NCBI GenBank assembly: GCA_038239005.1
Contig: JBBSFE010000014.1
Location: 15,602-79,601 of the forward strand
Direction: 5' to 3'
DNA length: 64,000 bases
Source of the DNA: DASXHD01 sp038239005
Lineage (GTDB): Bacteria; Myxococcota_A; Polyangia; Polyangiales; Polyangiaceae
Shown: positions 34,516 through 43,585 of the stretch, piece after piece
How the letters are laid out: the number at the start of each line of letters is the position of its first letter
Position numbering within the stretch: the stretch's first letter is position 1
The notes under the pieces: model-generated
Databases searched by the model: none
What the model was told of the DNA's origin: nothing
What the model saw: the letters and a program-made list of their open reading frames with translations, nothing else
Translations under genes and position numbers: made by a program

Positions 34516-35195
34516 TCGCCGAGGCACTCGCAGCCGTGCGTGCTCGCATCGATGCTGCCGCGCGAGCTGCGGGGCGCGACGCCGGGTCCGTGAAGCTCGT
34601 CGCCGTGACGAAAACGAAACCGGCGAGCGCGATTCGCGAAGCGTACGCCGCGGGCCAGCGCGCGTTCGGCGAGAACTACGCGCAAGAGCTCGAGGAGAAA
34701 GCAGCGGCGCTCGTCGATTTGCGCGAGCTCGAGTGGCACTTCATCGGTCATGTGCAGAGCAACAAGGCGAAGCTCGTGGCGCGCGCGGCGCACGTCGTCC
34801 ACACGGTGCACTCGATCGATCTCGCGACCGAGCTCGCGAAGCGCGCCGATGCCGCCGGGCGCGCGCCGATGCCTGTGCTCGTCGAAGTGAAGCTCTCGAC
34901 CGAGCCGAACAAACATGGCGTGATGCCGGTAGCGGTCGGCGAGCTGCTCGATGCAATCGAGCGCGACGCGCGCCTCCGATTGCGCGGGCTCATGACGGTT
35001 CCGCCGCTCGACGACGACGCCGCAGCCAAGCGCACGTTCGACGAGCTCGCCGCGCTACGCGCACGAAACGGCGGAATTTCGCGCCTTCCCGAGCTTTCGA
35101 TGGGCATGACGCACGATCTCGAAATCGCAATCGCAGCCGGCGCGACAATCGTGCGCGTGGGCACCGCAATCTTCGGCAACCGCGCTAACGCCTGA
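34512..35195 (+). CDS. yggS: YggS-family pyridoxal-phosphate homeostasis protein
   Basis: A 227-residue alanine-racemase-like single barrel. KLVAVTKTKPAS places the PLP lysine at K34; HFIGHVQSNKAK, VLVEVKLSTEPNKHG and MTHDLEIAIAAGATIVRVGTAIFG are all diagnostic of PROSC/YggS. The protein binds PLP and stabilises the cellular PLP pool; it has no known catalytic activity. The start is GTG 34512, overlapping the preceding stop (GTGA). The last 11 bp overlap the convergent TPR gene. Confidence 0.92.
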   Translation: MIAEALAAVRARIDAAARAAGRDAGSVKLVAVTKTKPASAIREAYAAGQRAFGENYAQELEEKAAALVDLRELEWHFIGHVQSNKAKLVARAAHVVHTVHSIDLATELAKRADAAGRAPMPVLVEVKLSTEPNKHGVMPVAVGELLDAIERDARLRLRGLMTVPPLDDDAAAKRTFDELAALRARNGGISRLPELSMGMTHDLEIAIAAGATIVRVGTAIFGNRANA

Positions 35196-37071
35196 AGAGC
35201 CTCTCGAAGAAACCGGTTGGCTTCTTCGGGGTGAGGCGTTCGAGCATCGCAAGCACGTGCGGGTCCTTCGGCGCGAGAGCGCGCGCGCGTTCGCCTGCGA
35301 CTACCGCTTCGTCGCGCGCGCCGGTGGCGAGGAGCGCGTCGGCGAGAACCGCGTGGCATCTCGCCTGCGATGGATCAAGAGCGACGGCGCGGCGAGCGTG
35401 CGTGACGGCGGCTTCGTTGTCCTTCGTGCCTAAAAGCAAGAACGTCATCTCGACGTGAACGAGCGGCGCGGTCGGTGCGCGCTCGTGCGCGCGATGCATG
35501 TCGATGCGCGCGCGATCGAGTCGACCGAGGCGCCGCTCGGCCATCGCGGCCGCGAGATATGCGACCCAGCTATCGTGCTCGTCGCCGAGGCGTCGTGCGC
35601 GCATCGCGAGCGCTTCGAGCGCAACCGTATCCGCAAGGACCGTTTCGCTCACGGCGCGAATCGTCGCGTCGACTGCCGCCGCCGCGAGTGGCTCCTTCAC
35701 GTGCAGTCGAATGCGCGCGGCTTCGGCCGCGACGAGCGAGCCTTTCGCGTCGCGCTCGAGCGCATCGAGCTTCGAGAGCGCTGCGTCACGATCGCCCATC
35801 TCCGCAATGGCGCGCGCCCCGAGCAAGATTGCAACGGCGTCCTTGGGCTCGCGCTGGTTGATCGCGCGGCACAGCGATTCGAGGCGCGACCCACGCGCAA
35901 CGCTCGCTGGCTCGGACTGAAGTGCGACTTGGATTGCACGCCGCAACATGTCGACGGGCGCACTCGCGCGCGTTGCGAGCGCGTGATCAACGACGGTCTG
36001 CGCGAGGCCGACATCCGCCTGCTCCACCGCGAGCGTCGCAAGGTTCGTGAACGCCGGGCCGTGCGCCGGGTGCGCCGTCAGGAGCTTTTGCCAAAGCGCA
36101 CGCGCACCGAGCGCATCGCCCGTCGCGATGAGCCAAGCTGCGCGCTCGTTCGCGACGTGCGGATCATCGCCGTCGATGGCGCTCGCCACATCGAGTGCTC
36201 GTTCCGCGCCCGCGAAATCACCTTTGACGCGTTTGGCCTCGGCGACGAGCGCGTGCGAAAACGCGCGCCCAGGTTCTTGCTCGATCGATCGCTCGGCGTG
36301 TGCGATGGCGTTGTCCGGCTGACCGAGGCGCAAACAAAGGGCAGCCGCCGACGCTTCGAGCGAGGCACTCTCTGCTGCGTCTTCGCTCGCGGCAGACAGC
36401 GTGCGAAGCGCGGCTTCCATCGCGCGCGTGCCTTGCGTGCTTCGCGCGAGCTCGAGGCCCATCGTCGCGAGGCGCTCGACCGGAAACGCAGCATCGCGCG
36501 CTTCGCTCACGGCTCGCCCGAGGTGAGCCAACGCCGCGAGCACACCATCGGGATCGGTTCCGCTGAGTGCGCGCACACGCCACGTCTCCGCGAGGAGAAC
36601 ACTCTCGAGGACGTCCCACCCGAGCACGCCGAGCCCGCGAAGTGCGCTGACGTCTCCGCCGACGCGCGAACAAAGTGACTCGAGCGCGGTCACGATCGAT
36701 CGGCCCGCGCCCTCCGCGTCGAGAATGGCTTCGCACTTTGCGCGTGGCTCGCCCGTTTTCGCGTCGAACGCGAGCACCGTGAACGTGCCGCGGCCATCGC
36801 GTGGAGGCTCGAACGCGCCAGTGAGTATCACCGAGACGTGTGCGGGCGTGTCCTCTGCGCCGGGCATCGCGCGCCATTGCGCGCCCGTCACGAATGCTTC
36901 GACGATGCCCGTGACGCCGCCGTCGCTTCCGTGCGATCGAATTTGTGCGAGCGCGATGTCGCCGTCGTCGATGCGAGCGAACGAATGCACGAGCGACGCG
37001 AGCCCGAGGCCGAGCCCTTTTCCGCCGTCCGGTACGCCGAAAGGGATCACGAGAGCGCGCGGACGTTCCAC
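35185..37071 (-). CDS. TPR-rich cytoplasmic protein of unknown function
   Basis: A 628-residue protein without signal peptide. Residues 1-150 form a mixed alpha/beta N-terminal domain (RPRALVIPFGVPDGGKG onward) with no recognised family. From about residue 225 the rest is built of TPR-like repeats (HVANERAAWLIATGDALGARALWQKLL, FTNLATLAVEQADVGLAQTVVDHAL, QARCHAVLADALLATGARDEAVVAGERA). It is probably a protein-protein scaffold. It faces the YggS gene with an 11-bp overlap of 3' ends and is followed (to its right) by the AgmX-like lipoprotein on the same strand, 22 bp away. Confidence 0.75.
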   Translation of the reverse strand: MERPRALVIPFGVPDGGKGLGLGLASLVHSFARIDDGDIALAQIRSHGSDGGVTGIVEAFVTGAQWRAMPGAEDTPAHVSVILTGAFEPPRDGRGTFTVLAFDAKTGEPRAKCEAILDAEGAGRSIVTALESLCSRVGGDVSALRGLGVLGWDVLESVLLAETWRVRALSGTDPDGVLAALAHLGRAVSEARDAAFPVERLATMGLELARSTQGTRAMEAALRTLSAASEDAAESASLEASAAALCLRLGQPDNAIAHAERSIEQEPGRAFSHALVAEAKRVKGDFAGAERALDVASAIDGDDPHVANERAAWLIATGDALGARALWQKLLTAHPAHGPAFTNLATLAVEQADVGLAQTVVDHALATRASAPVDMLRRAIQVALQSEPASVARGSRLESLCRAINQREPKDAVAILLGARAIAEMGDRDAALSKLDALERDAKGSLVAAEAARIRLHVKEPLAAAAVDATIRAVSETVLADTVALEALAMRARRLGDEHDSWVAYLAAAMAERRLGRLDRARIDMHRAHERAPTAPLVHVEMTFLLLGTKDNEAAVTHARRAVALDPSQARCHAVLADALLATGARDEAVVAGERARALAPKDPHVLAMLERLTPKKPTGFFERLFRR

Positions 37072-37093
37072 TTACTTCAAAGCCCCACGGACT

Positions 37094-37963
37094 CTAGCGC
37101 GTCCCGGCGCGTGCGTTGAACGTGATGCGTGCTTGCAGCTTGCCCTTGCCGCCTTCGGGCGGAAGAAGCTTCATCCGTTGCATCACCTCTGCGGCGCACC
37201 CGAGCAGCTCTTGATCTCCGTGATACGGGTCGACGTTCGCTGACGTGACCGAGCCGTGCGCGTCGATCTTCATGTCGAATACGCCCCACGCTTCCACGTC
37301 TTTGCCTTCGTGGCGGGCGCGCGTCTCGCACTCGTGGAGCTCGGCCTTCATTCCCTCGAGAGCAACGTACGCTGCTGCCGTGTACGCGTCATTGTGTGAG
37401 GAGAGGCTGTCCGAGCCGCCGCGCGGTTGGAACACGACGGGAATGATGATGGTGTCTTTGCCAAGAGCGGGCGGATCGAAGCGCAACGCTTTGCCAACAT
37501 CACGCATGCACGCGACGACGTCGTGTTGGAGCTCGCACGCGCCGTACGACTCCGTCTTTTGCACGCGCCCGTTCGGCCCGACGCGCAGCACGATCGCAAC
37601 GTGACCGAACTGCGTTGGGTCGTGAACGAGCCCGCGGTGGTAGCAGCTGCGAAACGCACTGCGGGTGTCCTCGATGGCGCGTTCCGTGGGTGTGCGGCCG
37701 AGCTGCTCGGTCGACGCGACGGGTGGCGCGCCAGCGTCATCGGCGGGCGCCGTGGGGCTCCATTCCGGGACGGGCGGATACCATTCTTGACCGAGATCGC
37801 CCGGCGGCGGGCACGCGGAAAAACGATCGACCCAGTCGCCGTTTACTTCGTAGTCGGCGACTTCGATGCTCGAGGTGTGCACGCGCTCAGGCGTCGTCGG
37901 GTGAGACTCGGCGCCGCAAGCCGCGACGACGAAGAGTGCCGATGACCACACGAACAACCGCAT
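37094..37963 (-). CDS. Lipoprotein with AgmX/PglI-like C-terminal domain
   Basis: Start ATG 37963 gives MRLFVWSSALFVVAACG, a lipobox signal; ATG 37978 would add five residues. The ~270-residue mature protein has two AgmX/PglI-type modules, a TonB-C-like fold with paired Cys: SFRSCYHRGLVHDPTQFGHV ending CMRDVGKALRF, and a second containing HECETRARHEGKDVEAWGVF and LLGCAAEVMQRMKL. In myxobacteria these modules occur in gliding and surface proteins; here the role is unknown. It is divergent from rarA with 63 bp between start codons. Confidence 0.75.
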   Translation of the reverse strand: MRLFVWSSALFVVAACGAESHPTTPERVHTSSIEVADYEVNGDWVDRFSACPPPGDLGQEWYPPVPEWSPTAPADDAGAPPVASTEQLGRTPTERAIEDTRSAFRSCYHRGLVHDPTQFGHVAIVLRVGPNGRVQKTESYGACELQHDVVACMRDVGKALRFDPPALGKDTIIIPVVFQPRGGSDSLSSHNDAYTAAAYVALEGMKAELHECETRARHEGKDVEAWGVFDMKIDAHGSVTSANVDPYHGDQELLGCAAEVMQRMKLLPPEGGKGKLQARITFNARAGTR

Positions 37964-38026
37964 GAGCGCCACAAGCATTACGGCGACGGAGCGGTTTTCG
38001 CCACAATAACGATTTATAGTGCGCGC

Positions 38027-39157
38027 ATGTCGCGTGGACGTGCGCCCGCCGGAGACACGCTTTTTTCGCACGCTGTCGAGTCGGGCCGGTTGCCCGGTAA
38101 GGCTCCGCTCGCCGAGCGCATGCGTCCAAAGACGATGGAGACGTACGTCGGCCAACCGCACTTGCTCGGCGATGGAAAATTCCTCGCGCGCGCGATCCGC
38201 GAAGACCGCGTGCCGTCGATGATTCTGTGGGGTCCTCCCGGCTCCGGCAAGACTTCGCTCGGTCGCGTGATCGCCGGGCAAACGAAGGCCGAGCTCGTGC
38301 AGTTCAGCGCGGTGCTTGGTAGCTTGGCCGAGCTGCGCGTCATCGTCGATGAAGCAAAACAGCGTCGCGCCGAGCGCGGGCAACGCACGATCGTCTTCGT
38401 CGACGAGATTCATCGCTTCAACAAAGCGCAGCAAGATGCATTTCTTCCGCACGTCGAAGCCGGGACGATCGTGCTCGTCGGCGCGACGACGGAAAATCCA
38501 TCGTTCGCGGTGAACGCGGCGCTCTTGTCGCGCTGCAAAGTGTTTCGTCTCGACGCGCTCGTCGATGCCGATCTCGTGCTCGTGCTGCGCCGCGCGCTAT
38601 CGTCGATGAGCCTCGCCGCAGACGACGACGCTCTCGCCGCGATGGCGAAGGACGCACGCGGTGATGCACGTCGCGCGCTCACGACGCTCGAGATGGTCGC
38701 CGAGCACGCCGGCTCCGAGCGCATCACGCTCGATGCGGTCACTGCCGCGCACACGCACGCGCCGCTCCTCTACGACAAGTCAGGCGAGGAGCACTACAAC
38801 GTGGTCTCCGCGTTCATCAAGTCGATGCGCGCATCCAATCCCGAGGCCGCGGTCTACTGGATGATGCGCATGCTCGAAGCCGGCGACGACCCACTCTTCG
38901 TCTCGCGCCGCATGACAATCTTCGCGAGCGAAGACATCGGCCTCGCAGACCCGAACGCGCTCGCCATCGCGAACGCGGCCGACCAAGCCTTCCGCCGCCT
39001 AGGGATGCCCGAAGGCATCTACCCACTCACCCACGCCGCGCTCTATCTCGCGAACGCCCCCAAATCGACGACGGTCAAAGACGCATGGCAACACGCCAAA
39101 GCCGAAATCGACGAACACGGCGCAACCCCTGTGCCCCAAAATCTCCGAAACAAATAG
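38027..39157 (+). CDS. rarA: Replication-associated recombination protein A (RarA/MgsA), short C-terminus
   Basis: A 376-residue clamp-loader-like AAA+ ATPase: Walker A GPPGSGKT (residues 69-76), Walker B FVDEIH, sensor GATTENPSF, and the RarA lid and MgsA C-terminal helices (YNVVSAFIKSMRASNPEAAVYWM, RRMTIFASEDIGLADPNAL). RarA acts at stalled forks. The protein stops right after HGATPVPQNLRNK, where most family members continue for roughly 50-60 residues (the usual GYGKxY segment and beyond). This could be a lineage feature or a 3' truncation; the reading frame shows no frameshift remnant because the next gene abuts it. Confidence 0.9.
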   Translation: MSRGRAPAGDTLFSHAVESGRLPGKAPLAERMRPKTMETYVGQPHLLGDGKFLARAIREDRVPSMILWGPPGSGKTSLGRVIAGQTKAELVQFSAVLGSLAELRVIVDEAKQRRAERGQRTIVFVDEIHRFNKAQQDAFLPHVEAGTIVLVGATTENPSFAVNAALLSRCKVFRLDALVDADLVLVLRRALSSMSLAADDDALAAMAKDARGDARRALTTLEMVAEHAGSERITLDAVTAAHTHAPLLYDKSGEEHYNVVSAFIKSMRASNPEAAVYWMMRMLEAGDDPLFVSRRMTIFASEDIGLADPNALAIANAADQAFRRLGMPEGIYPLTHAALYLANAPKSTTVKDAWQHAKAEIDEHGATPVPQNLRNK

Positions 39158-39472
39158 TCAGGAGCCGAGGGCGTCGAGCGCGGCCTCGAGCTCGCCGAGT
39201 GCGTGCGTGTCGCGTTTGTCGCGCGCGGCTGTGATGCCCGCTTCGAGCCAGGTGCGGGCTTCGGGGCGGTTCGCTTCGGCGAGCATTTGGCCGCACATCA
39301 AGAACATCGGCACGTACGTCGGGTCTTTTGCGCGCAGGGATTCGAACGTGCGAAGTGCGTCTTCGAGGCGACCGAGCGTTTTGTATTCGAGCGCGAGGCC
39401 GTACCACGCGAAGGAATCGGTCGAGCCTTCGCTCGTGAGCTTCTCGAGGTATGCGAGTCGCTTGGTGGTCAT
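39158..39472 (-). CDS. Short TPR-like protein coupled to hpt
   Basis: Start ATG 39472 gives 104 residues: MTTKRLAYLEKLTSEGSTDSFAWYGLALEYKTLGRLEDALRTFESLRAKDP is one TPR pair, followed by more helical repeats (YVPMFLMCGQMLAEANRPEARTWLEAGI). It is cytoplasmic and likely a small scaffold. Its start overlaps the TGA of the hpt gene (39469-39472), so it is translated from the same message. No specific function is apparent. Confidence 0.72.
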   Translation of the reverse strand: MTTKRLAYLEKLTSEGSTDSFAWYGLALEYKTLGRLEDALRTFESLRAKDPTYVPMFLMCGQMLAEANRPEARTWLEAGITAARDKRDTHALGELEAALDALGS

Positions 39473-39993
39473 GTGCGCTCCACGATGCCGATGAATGGGA
39501 GGTTGCGGTGGCGCTCTGCGAAATCCAAACCGTAGCCGACGACGAATTTGTCTTCGATCGTGAAGCCCAAATAGTCGATGTTCACTTGCACGCGCGACCG
39601 AACGGGTTTGTGGAGCAACGCGCAAACCTTCACGCTGCGCGGCTGGCGTGTGCGCAGGAGATCCATCAAGTGGGCAATCGTCAGACCCGTATCGACGATG
39701 TCTTCGACGATGAGGATGTCTTCGTGCTCAATCGGGCGCGACAAGTCTTGCGTGATCTGGACGACGCCGCTCGACTCGGTCCCTTCGCCGTACGAACGCA
39801 CGCCGAGAAAATCGATGCGCAGTGGCAAATCGATCGCGCGGGCCAAGTCGGCGGCGAAAACGAAGCTGCCCTTCAGCACGATGATGAGGACGAGCTTGCG
39901 GTCGGCGTAGTCCTTCGTGATTTGCGCGCCGAGCTCGTTCACGCGCTGCTGGATTTGCTCGCGGCTCAGCATGGTAGCGATGCGCTCGGTCAT
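39469..39993 (-). CDS. hpt: Hypoxanthine phosphoribosyltransferase
   Basis: Start ATG 39993 gives a 174-residue protein with the type I PRTase PRPP loop VEDIVDTGLT (about residues 96-105), an N-terminal LVLIIVLKGSFVFAADLAR and a C-terminal GYGLDFAERHRNLPF hood segment, all typical of Hpt. It makes IMP and GMP from hypoxanthine and guanine with PRPP. A second ATG (39972) is also possible. It lies 10 bp after the comEC stop on the same strand and overlaps the TPR-like gene. Confidence 0.92.
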   Translation of the reverse strand: MTERIATMLSREQIQQRVNELGAQITKDYADRKLVLIIVLKGSFVFAADLARAIDLPLRIDFLGVRSYGEGTESSGVVQITQDLSRPIEHEDILIVEDIVDTGLTIAHLMDLLRTRQPRSVKVCALLHKPVRSRVQVNIDYLGFTIEDKFVVGYGLDFAERHRNLPFIGIVERT

Positions 39994-40003
39994 GGGCAGC
40001 GAG

Positions 40004-42334
40004 TTACGGCCCTTCGACCGCTTCGTCAATCGTGAGACTGCGCCCATTGGTCGTGATGGTGATGGCGCCGCCGCGATCGGTGCGAAGGGTGCGCGCGCCG
40101 GACGCGATGAGCGCATCGAGCGTTGCAGGAAAAGGATGACCATAGCGATTGCGCGCACCGCACGAAATCACCGCAATTTTAGGGTGAACGGCGTGCAAGA
40201 ACGCCGGCGTGCTCGAGGTTTTGCTTCCGTGATGACCGACCTTCAACACGTCGGCCGCAAGCACGTCGCCGCTCGCGAGGAGCTCGGCCTCCTCTTCACG
40301 CTCCGCGTCGCCTTCGAAAAGAAACGCGCGCGCGCCGTACGAGATGCGGAGCACGAACGAGTTGTCGTTGGGCGGTCGATCGGACGAAGCATCCGGACAC
40401 GGCGCGAGCACGTCGACGCGCGCGCCTCCGACGATGTGACGGCCGCACACCTCGCGAGCGCGCACGACGCGCGTTCCTTGCGAACGTGCTCGCGCGAGGA
40501 CCGCTGCATACGCACCGCCGACACCTTCGCGCTCACCTTGACCCGTGTCCCACAGCTCGGTGACGTGCACGCTCGCGAGCCCCGCGTCCAGCCCGCCGAA
40601 ATGATCGGGGTGCGGATGCGAAAGCACGACAAGCGCGAGCTCGCTCCTCCGGCGCGCGCGAAGCAGCGGAGCGATCACGCGCTTGCCGACATCGAGTGGG
40701 CTTCCGACGAGGCCGCCTCCGTCGATCAGCATCGCGCTTCCGTCCGGCAGATCGACAAGTGCGGCGTCGCCTTGGCCGACATCGACGAACGTCACGCGCA
40801 ACACGCCGCGCGATGCGCCATGCGCGCGCACCGGTACTTCGAGGAGCACGACCACGAGGAGCGCAAGCACGACCAGTGTCCACCGCGAACGGCGCGCCCA
40901 AACGAGCGCGGCAAACGCAAACGCGATCGCAGCGAGTTGCCATGTGCTCGGCGATGGAACCGGAAATGCGAGCGCGTGCACGTTCGCGAACGACCGCGCG
41001 ACGCCGCGCACGCCGAGCAGCGCGCCCGACGCAGCCATCGCGCAGCCGCGCTCCGCCGATGGCATGGGCGAAAGAAGCGCGTGCAGCAAACAGAGCGGAA
41101 GCGCGGCCGCTTCGCCGAGTGGCACCGCGAGCAAATTCGCGAACACGGAGCCGAGTGGCAACGTTGGAGCGAACGTCGCGATGACCGGCGCACACGGAAC
41201 GGTGGCGCCGATCGTGACGGCCGCCTGTTTGAGCACGCCATGAACGACCTTTGGCGCATGCACGACGAGCACCGCGGCAATCGGCTTGGAAAGCGCAACG
41301 AGCCCCGCGGTCGCGCACGCGGAGAGCGCGAACGACGCATCGAACAGCGCAAGCGGATCGAACGCGAGCGCGCCGAGCACGGAGAGCGCGAGCGTTCGAG
41401 ATGCCGTGGTTCGTCGAGAGAGAGCGCGCGCGAGGAGCGCCGCGGTGAGCATCCACGAAGCACGCAGCGCCGAACCGCTCGAGCCCGCGAAGTCGGCGTA
41501 GGCCCAACAAAACGGAATCGTGAGCGCGGCTGCGATCCGCCCGACGTCGAGTCGCTCCGAGAGCGGCGTCACGCGCACGAGCAAGCCTCGCAAAAGCGCA
41601 ACGGCACCGAGCACGACGAGCACGAGATGCATCCCCGACACGGCCAGCAAATGCGAGAGCCCGCTTGCGCGAAACGCGTCGTCGTCGACCGGATCGAGAT
41701 CGGCTTCACCGAGCACGAGCGCACGCGCGAGCCCGGCCGTCTCCTCCGGAAACGTGGCCTCGATGCGTTTGCGAACGCTCGCACGCGCGTGGTCGATCGA
41801 CGCGAGCGGCCCGCGACCGCGCCGCATGATGCGCATCTCGACCGCGCTTCCGGTTCTCAAGACGCCGCGCCTCGTCTCGCGAATACGTGCGTCGCCGAGC
41901 TCGGGGTCCGCAAATCGATCGGGAAGACCCACCTGAATGACGCCCGCGACCGAATCGCCGCGCGCCGCATCGACGGGACCACCATAAATCGTGGTGCGCC
42001 CGAGGAAGTTGCATTCTGCATGTTTCACGTCCACGTCGAATCGCGCGGTGCCGTGCACGACGACCGGCGACGACGCAACGACGCCCGACGCTTCACATCG
42101 CTCGACGCCGTTGACCGAAGGCGCGACGAGAGAGCGCGCCGCTTCGAATCGCTCGACGGCACGCTCCGCACGAAACGCGCCCGCCGCGAACGCGACGAAG
42201 ACGACGACGAGCGCTATCGGCCGCTTACGAAAGAGCGCGAGCGTGGCCACGAAGAGCGCGAACGCGGGCCACGGCGCGGCACCCGCGGTGCTCCCAACGA
42301 GCATGGCGCACGAAAAAACGAGGACGAGATCCAC
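40004..42334 (-). CDS. comEC: ComEC/Rec2-type competence DNA channel with metallo-beta-lactamase domain
   Basis: A 776-residue protein. The N-terminal hydrophobic segments and an OB-like soluble region (residues ~70-170) precede the Competence domain with LGEADLDPVDDDAFRASGLSHLLAVSGMHLVLV (split here across a helix) and about ten transmembrane helices. The C-terminal metallo-beta-lactamase-like domain carries SHPHPDHFGG and later KVGHHGSKTSS. ComEC moves single-stranded DNA across the inner membrane in natural transformation. Length and domain order are complete. It is followed by hpt on the same strand. Confidence 0.92.
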   Translation of the reverse strand: MDLVLVFSCAMLVGSTAGAAPWPAFALFVATLALFRKRPIALVVVFVAFAAGAFRAERAVERFEAARSLVAPSVNGVERCEASGVVASSPVVVHGTARFDVDVKHAECNFLGRTTIYGGPVDAARGDSVAGVIQVGLPDRFADPELGDARIRETRRGVLRTGSAVEMRIMRRGRGPLASIDHARASVRKRIEATFPEETAGLARALVLGEADLDPVDDDAFRASGLSHLLAVSGMHLVLVVLGAVALLRGLLVRVTPLSERLDVGRIAAALTIPFCWAYADFAGSSGSALRASWMLTAALLARALSRRTTASRTLALSVLGALAFDPLALFDASFALSACATAGLVALSKPIAAVLVVHAPKVVHGVLKQAAVTIGATVPCAPVIATFAPTLPLGSVFANLLAVPLGEAAALPLCLLHALLSPMPSAERGCAMAASGALLGVRGVARSFANVHALAFPVPSPSTWQLAAIAFAFAALVWARRSRWTLVVLALLVVVLLEVPVRAHGASRGVLRVTFVDVGQGDAALVDLPDGSAMLIDGGGLVGSPLDVGKRVIAPLLRARRRSELALVVLSHPHPDHFGGLDAGLASVHVTELWDTGQGEREGVGGAYAAVLARARSQGTRVVRAREVCGRHIVGGARVDVLAPCPDASSDRPPNDNSFVLRISYGARAFLFEGDAEREEEAELLASGDVLAADVLKVGHHGSKTSSTPAFLHAVHPKIAVISCGARNRYGHPFPATLDALIASGARTLRTDRGGAITITTNGRSLTIDEAVEGP

Positions 42335-42481
42335 GCGGGCCCTTTCGCATGCTGCGTGCCACGCGAAAACGCCGCGAAACCCGCACGCGTGCCCTGGCCC
42401 AGTGGCCCGAGGCCAACTCGCGCGCGCCAGGCGCGATTTCCCTTGCAGCGCCGCCGGCTAAAACCTAGCTTCGCGCGCCTC

Positions 42482-42892
42482 ATGGCCGACAAAAAGACCG
42501 AAAAGAAAGCCGAAACACCCGCAAAGACGCCCGCTGCGAAGGCGGCTGCCAAAAAGGTCGTCGGCACGAGCAAGCTCGCCACCTTCCTCACGTCGAAGAA
42601 GATCGACCCGCGCCGCGTCGTTACGGCGTCGCACGGCCTCGAAACCCTTCGCCCGGAAGACCGCGCCATCCGGCTGAAGCGCCGTCAGGCCCGCGGCGCC
42701 GAGAACGCCGACGCCACGAAAAACGAGCAAGCCAAGCCCCGCAGCGGCCGCGCCGTGACCGAGCGCGCCATGACCGCCGCCCTCACCACGGGCGGCATCT
42801 CGGGCCCCACCAAAACTCGCATTTTGCGTGCCGTGAATCATCTTTTGGAGCAGAAAAAGGGCGAAAAGGTCGATATTCGCGCGCTTTTTTAG
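42482..42892 (+). CDS. Small basic protein with histone-H1-like Lys/Ala N-terminal tail
   Basis: Start ATG 42482 gives 136 residues. Residues 1-30 are Lys/Ala/Pro-rich (KKTEKKAETPAKTPAAKAA), like histone-H1 tails and bacterial AlgR3/HctB-type repeats. Residues 35-136 form a more ordered helical part (IDPRRVVTASHGLETLRPEDR; SGPTKTRILRAVNHLLEQKK) with no known domain. A nucleoid-associated or RNA-binding role is plausible but only inferred. It is divergent from comEC and stands before the ECF sigma gene. The long plus-strand open frame leading into it from 39917 is not used; it is the antisense of comEC. Confidence 0.65.
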   Translation: MADKKTEKKAETPAKTPAAKAAAKKVVGTSKLATFLTSKKIDPRRVVTASHGLETLRPEDRAIRLKRRQARGAENADATKNEQAKPRSGRAVTERAMTAALTTGGISGPTKTRILRAVNHLLEQKKGEKVDIRALF

Positions 42893-42937
42893 GCCGCGAC
42901 TGAATGCGGGGAGCGCGATTGGCACCACAATGCATCA

Positions 42938-43585
42938 GTGAGTGCCGCGCCTGCCTTCCCGTTCGTCCGAAGCATTGATACGTCTCGTGCCGTTGCCATG
43001 AGCGAGGAAGCCGAGCTGATTGCTCGCGCAGCGAAGGGCGACACCGCCGCGTTTCGCGCCCTCTACCAACGTCATCGCAACGATGTCGCGCGCCTCGTCT
43101 ATCGGATGCTCAACGGCTCCGCGGACGTCGACGACGTCGTGCAAGAAGTCTTCGTGCAGGTGTTTCGCAGCCTCAAAGATTTTCGCGGGCAGTCGAAGTT
43201 CAGCACGTGGGTTCATCGCGTTGCGGTCAACGTCGTGCTCATGCATCGCCGTGCAGCGCGCAGCCGCCCGACCTACAGCGAAGAGCTCCCGCCCGAGCAC
43301 ACCCCGGATGACGCGAGCGTCCTTCCGGACGAAGACGCTGATCGTCGCGCGCGCGTTCGCGTGTTCGCCGCGCTCCTCGACCGCCTTGCCGAGAAGAAGC
43401 GCACCGTGTTCGTGCTTCACGAGATTGAAGGCATCTCGCCGCAAGAGATTGCCACGATCGTTGGCGCGCCGGTGCTGACGGTTCGCACGCGCCTCTTCTA
43501 TGCGCGTCGCGAGCTCGAAGCATTGATGGCGAGCGAGCCCGCACTCGCACAAGTCATGGCTACGTTCTCCAAGGAGACCGCATGA
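42938..43585 (+). CDS. ECF-type RNA polymerase sigma factor
   Basis: The sigma-70 region 2 part is LYQRHRNDVARLVYRMLNGSADVDDVVQEVFVQVFRSLKDFRGQSKFSTWVHRVAVN; region 4 is VFVLHEIEGISPQEIATIVGAPVLTVRTRLFYARREL. It is an extracytoplasmic-function sigma factor of ~215 residues from GTG 42938, or 195 from ATG 42998 (MSEEAELIARAAKGDTAAF is the usual N-terminus). It should direct transcription of a stress or envelope regulon. Its TGA overlaps the ATG of the FecR-like gene (43582-43585), its probable anti-sigma partner. Confidence 0.9.
   Translation: MSAAPAFPFVRSIDTSRAVAMSEEAELIARAAKGDTAAFRALYQRHRNDVARLVYRMLNGSADVDDVVQEVFVQVFRSLKDFRGQSKFSTWVHRVAVNVVLMHRRAARSRPTYSEELPPEHTPDDASVLPDEDADRRARVRVFAALLDRLAEKKRTVFVLHEIEGISPQEIATIVGAPVLTVRTRLFYARRELEALMASEPALAQVMATFSKETA

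Noticed and set aside
39917..42481. Very long plus-strand open frame opposite comEC
   Set aside because: It is the antisense of a clearly functional ComEC, with Arg-rich low-information sequence caused by GC-rich codons; only its 3' end (42482-42892) is a real gene.
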